A DNA stretch of 64,000 nt from an uncultured Clostridia bacterium (GTDB lineage Bacteria; Bacillota; Clostridia; Oscillospirales; Acutalibacteraceae): assembly GCA_944384905.1 (NCBI GenBank), contig CALWVE010000027.1, positions 54,301 to 118,300 on the forward strand. The letters are read 5' to 3'. Positions within the stretch are counted from its first letter, which is position 1; every line of letters begins with the position of its first letter. Below are positions 62,966 through 64,000 of this stretch, piece after piece. Below the pieces are notes generated by a model. The model had not been told where the DNA came from. It saw nothing but the letters and a program-made list of their open reading frames with translations, and did not search any database. A program made the translations under genes and the position numbers.

Positions 62966-63283
62966 ATGGAACGTTACGCTTGGAAAGCAACCGTAAAAGA
63001 AGGGAAACTGGCGGAATACAAACGCCGCCACGACGAAATCTGGCCGGAAATGGTCGAAGTACTCAAAGAAGCCGGCATCTGCAATTATTCCATCTGGAAT
63101 GTCGGCAATGAACTGTTCGGCTATTATGAATGCGAAAAGGGCGCGGAATTTGCCGCCAAAGTGCAGGCCGAAAGTCCCGTAGTCGATCGCTGGAACGAAT
63201 ACATGAAAGACGTCATGGTCATGGAAATGGACCCCGTCACCGGCGCACAGCCCAAGCTGGTGGAAGTTTTCCGGCTGGATTGA
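62966..63283 (+). CDS. rhaM: L-rhamnose mutarotase
   Basis: A 105-residue dimeric alpha/beta-barrel protein. YAWKATVKEGKLAEYKRRHDEIWPEM with His22, and SIWNVGNELFGYYECE, then PVVDRWNEYMKDVM, give the RhaM signature. It speeds the exchange of alpha- and beta-L-rhamnose so that the isomerase can use the sugar. No rhamnose isomerase, kinase or aldolase is in the window. GGGAGG before the ATG. Confidence 0.9.
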   Translation: MERYAWKATVKEGKLAEYKRRHDEIWPEMVEVLKEAGICNYSIWNVGNELFGYYECEKGAEFAAKVQAESPVVDRWNEYMKDVMVMEMDPVTGAQPKLVEVFRLD

Positions 63284-63284
63284 T

Positions 63285-63779
63285 ATGGAAGAAATCCGCA
63301 TAGAATCAGCCTGTCCGCAGGACGCCGCCGAACTGCTCGCGATTTACGCGCCCTATGTGCGCGATACCGTGATCACGTTTGAATATGACGTTCCCTCACA
63401 GGCAGAATTTGAAACCCGCATCCGCACCACACTTCAGAAATATCCCTATCTCAAAGCCGTTCGCGGCGACGAGATCCTCGGCTATGCTTACGCTTCCCCG
63501 CTGGGGCACCGGGCGGCCTATGCCTGGTCGGCGGAAACATCGATCTATGTGCGCCGCGACGTACACGGTCAGGGCATCGGAAAACGCCTGTACGCCGCCT
63601 TGGAAGACGGACTGCGCGAACGCGGCATCACGAACGCTTACGCCTGTATCACGTTTCCCAACCCGGAAAGCATTACCTTTCACGAGCACGAAGGGTACAC
63701 GCTGGCAGGACACTTTCATCGATGCGGCTACAAATTCAGCCGCTGGCTCGATGTGGTATGGATGGAAAAATTTCTGTAA
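63285..63779 (+). CDS. Phosphinothricin acetyltransferase-like GNAT enzyme
   Basis: A 164-residue GNAT protein of the PAT/Bar/MddA branch: IYAPYVRDTVITFEYDVPS, YAYASPLGHRAAYAWSAETSIYV, then RDVHGQGIGKRLY (acetyl-CoA loop) and SITFHEHEGYTLAGHF. Relatives acetylate phosphinothricin, methionine sulfoximine or related amino acids. The ATG follows the rhaM stop by one base and lacks a clear RBS, so it is probably translated by coupling. Terminator follows. Confidence 0.85.
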   Translation: MEEIRIESACPQDAAELLAIYAPYVRDTVITFEYDVPSQAEFETRIRTTLQKYPYLKAVRGDEILGYAYASPLGHRAAYAWSAETSIYVRRDVHGQGIGKRLYAALEDGLRERGITNAYACITFPNPESITFHEHEGYTLAGHFHRCGYKFSRWLDVVWMEKFL

Positions 63780-63790
63780 TGCTATAAAAA

Positions 63791-63830
63791 ACAAGCGGTG
63801 GAGAAAGAACTGCCTTTCCCCACCGCTTTA
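63791..63830 (+). terminator. Terminator
   Basis: AAGCGGTGGAGAAAG-AACTG-CCTTTCCCCACCGCTT hairpin with T-tail. Confidence 0.9.
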
Positions 63831-63865
63831 GTCTGTCGATAAACCTTAAACGGAAAACATATTGT

Positions 63866-64000
63866 ACAAACATAAAAGTTTCGATCAATTCTTCGCTGCC
63901 GCTACGGTCGGCGCCTTGTTTGTGTGCCACTGGCACACGGCGCCCTTTTCAAAGGTTTGCGGTTTCCAAAGGCAGATTCTCGCCTGCCGGCTCGGTCGGT
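63866..64000 (+). repeat. Hairpin-array repeat family 1, copy e (cut by window end)
   Basis: AAAAGTTTCGATCAA start, then the extra block CTTCGCTGCCGCTACGGTCG with the GTGTGCCACTGGCACAC hairpin also found in copy b, then CAAAGGTTTGCGGTTTCC as in copies a and c. Confidence 0.8.

Noticed and set aside
1..64000. tRNA, rRNA or CRISPR features
   Set aside because: Intergenic regions were read for cloverleaf, rRNA words and regularly spaced direct repeats; none was found.

Overview
The window reads as chromosome from an anaerobic, low-to-mid GC Firmicute, most likely a gut clostridium of the Oscillospiraceae/Ruminococcaceae type. The reasons are the HrcA/CIRCE-controlled hrcA-grpE-dnaK-dnaJ operon, a SpoIID-type sporulation protein, LplA-like sugar-binding lipoproteins with DPNGNG loops, strong AGGAGG ribosome sites, textbook TTGACA/TATAAT promoters and many polysaccharide-related enzymes. 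I saw no rRNA, tRNA, CRISPR array, transposase or phage module.

Layout. 1-2 kb: a minus-strand operon for two related exported proteins and a SipW-type signal peptidase cut by the window edge. 2-12 kb: a propeller glycosidase-like protein, MazG-like, metallo-beta-lactamase, MATE exporter, AAC(6')-like acetyltransferase, phosphohexomutase, ComEC-like hydrolase, and a TetR regulator flanked by two near-identical reductases. 12-18 kb: an antiporter behind a fluoride riboswitch, then a minus-strand operon with asnB, a CpXC protein and mnmA. 18-24.7 kb: a LexA-box-controlled pair of small genes, a NagD-like phosphatase, GH4 alpha-galactosidase, heparinase-like lyase, and thioredoxin reductase. 25-32 kb: MarR, SpoIID, gapA, a small AT-rich RHH/SLOG pair, a nucleotidyltransferase and a second MATE exporter. 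32.5-37.5 kb: heat-shock operon. 37.8-49.8 kb: one oligopeptide-type binding lipoprotein followed by a tandem array of five paralogous sugar-binding lipoproteins (one a pseudogene), each with its own promoter and terminator and with no permease genes. 50-54 kb: pgk-tpiA-gpmI and TrmL. 55-64 kb: MORN-repeat protein, heterodimeric ABC exporter, an unknown TIM-barrel-like protein, rhamnose mutarotase and a PAT-like acetyltransferase.

Genes work together in several recognisable sets: lower glycolysis (gapA, pgk, tpiA, gpmI), proteostasis (hrcA operon), carbohydrate capture and cleavage (lipoproteins, GH4, heparinase-like, propeller protein, RhaM), and efflux or detoxification (two MATE, ABC exporter, fluoride-controlled antiporter).

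The features least explained by known annotation are: (1) a dispersed family of intergenic elements built from an ordered series of hairpins whose stems vary with compensating changes while loops stay constant (five copies), often joined to a second hairpin repeat family (six copies), one of which supplies the end of a MarR gene; (2) inverted TTCCCG-type repeats bracketing four of the five tandem lipoprotein genes; (3) an SOS-type operator in front of an unrecognised two-gene operon; and (4) the fluoride riboswitch-antiporter unit.
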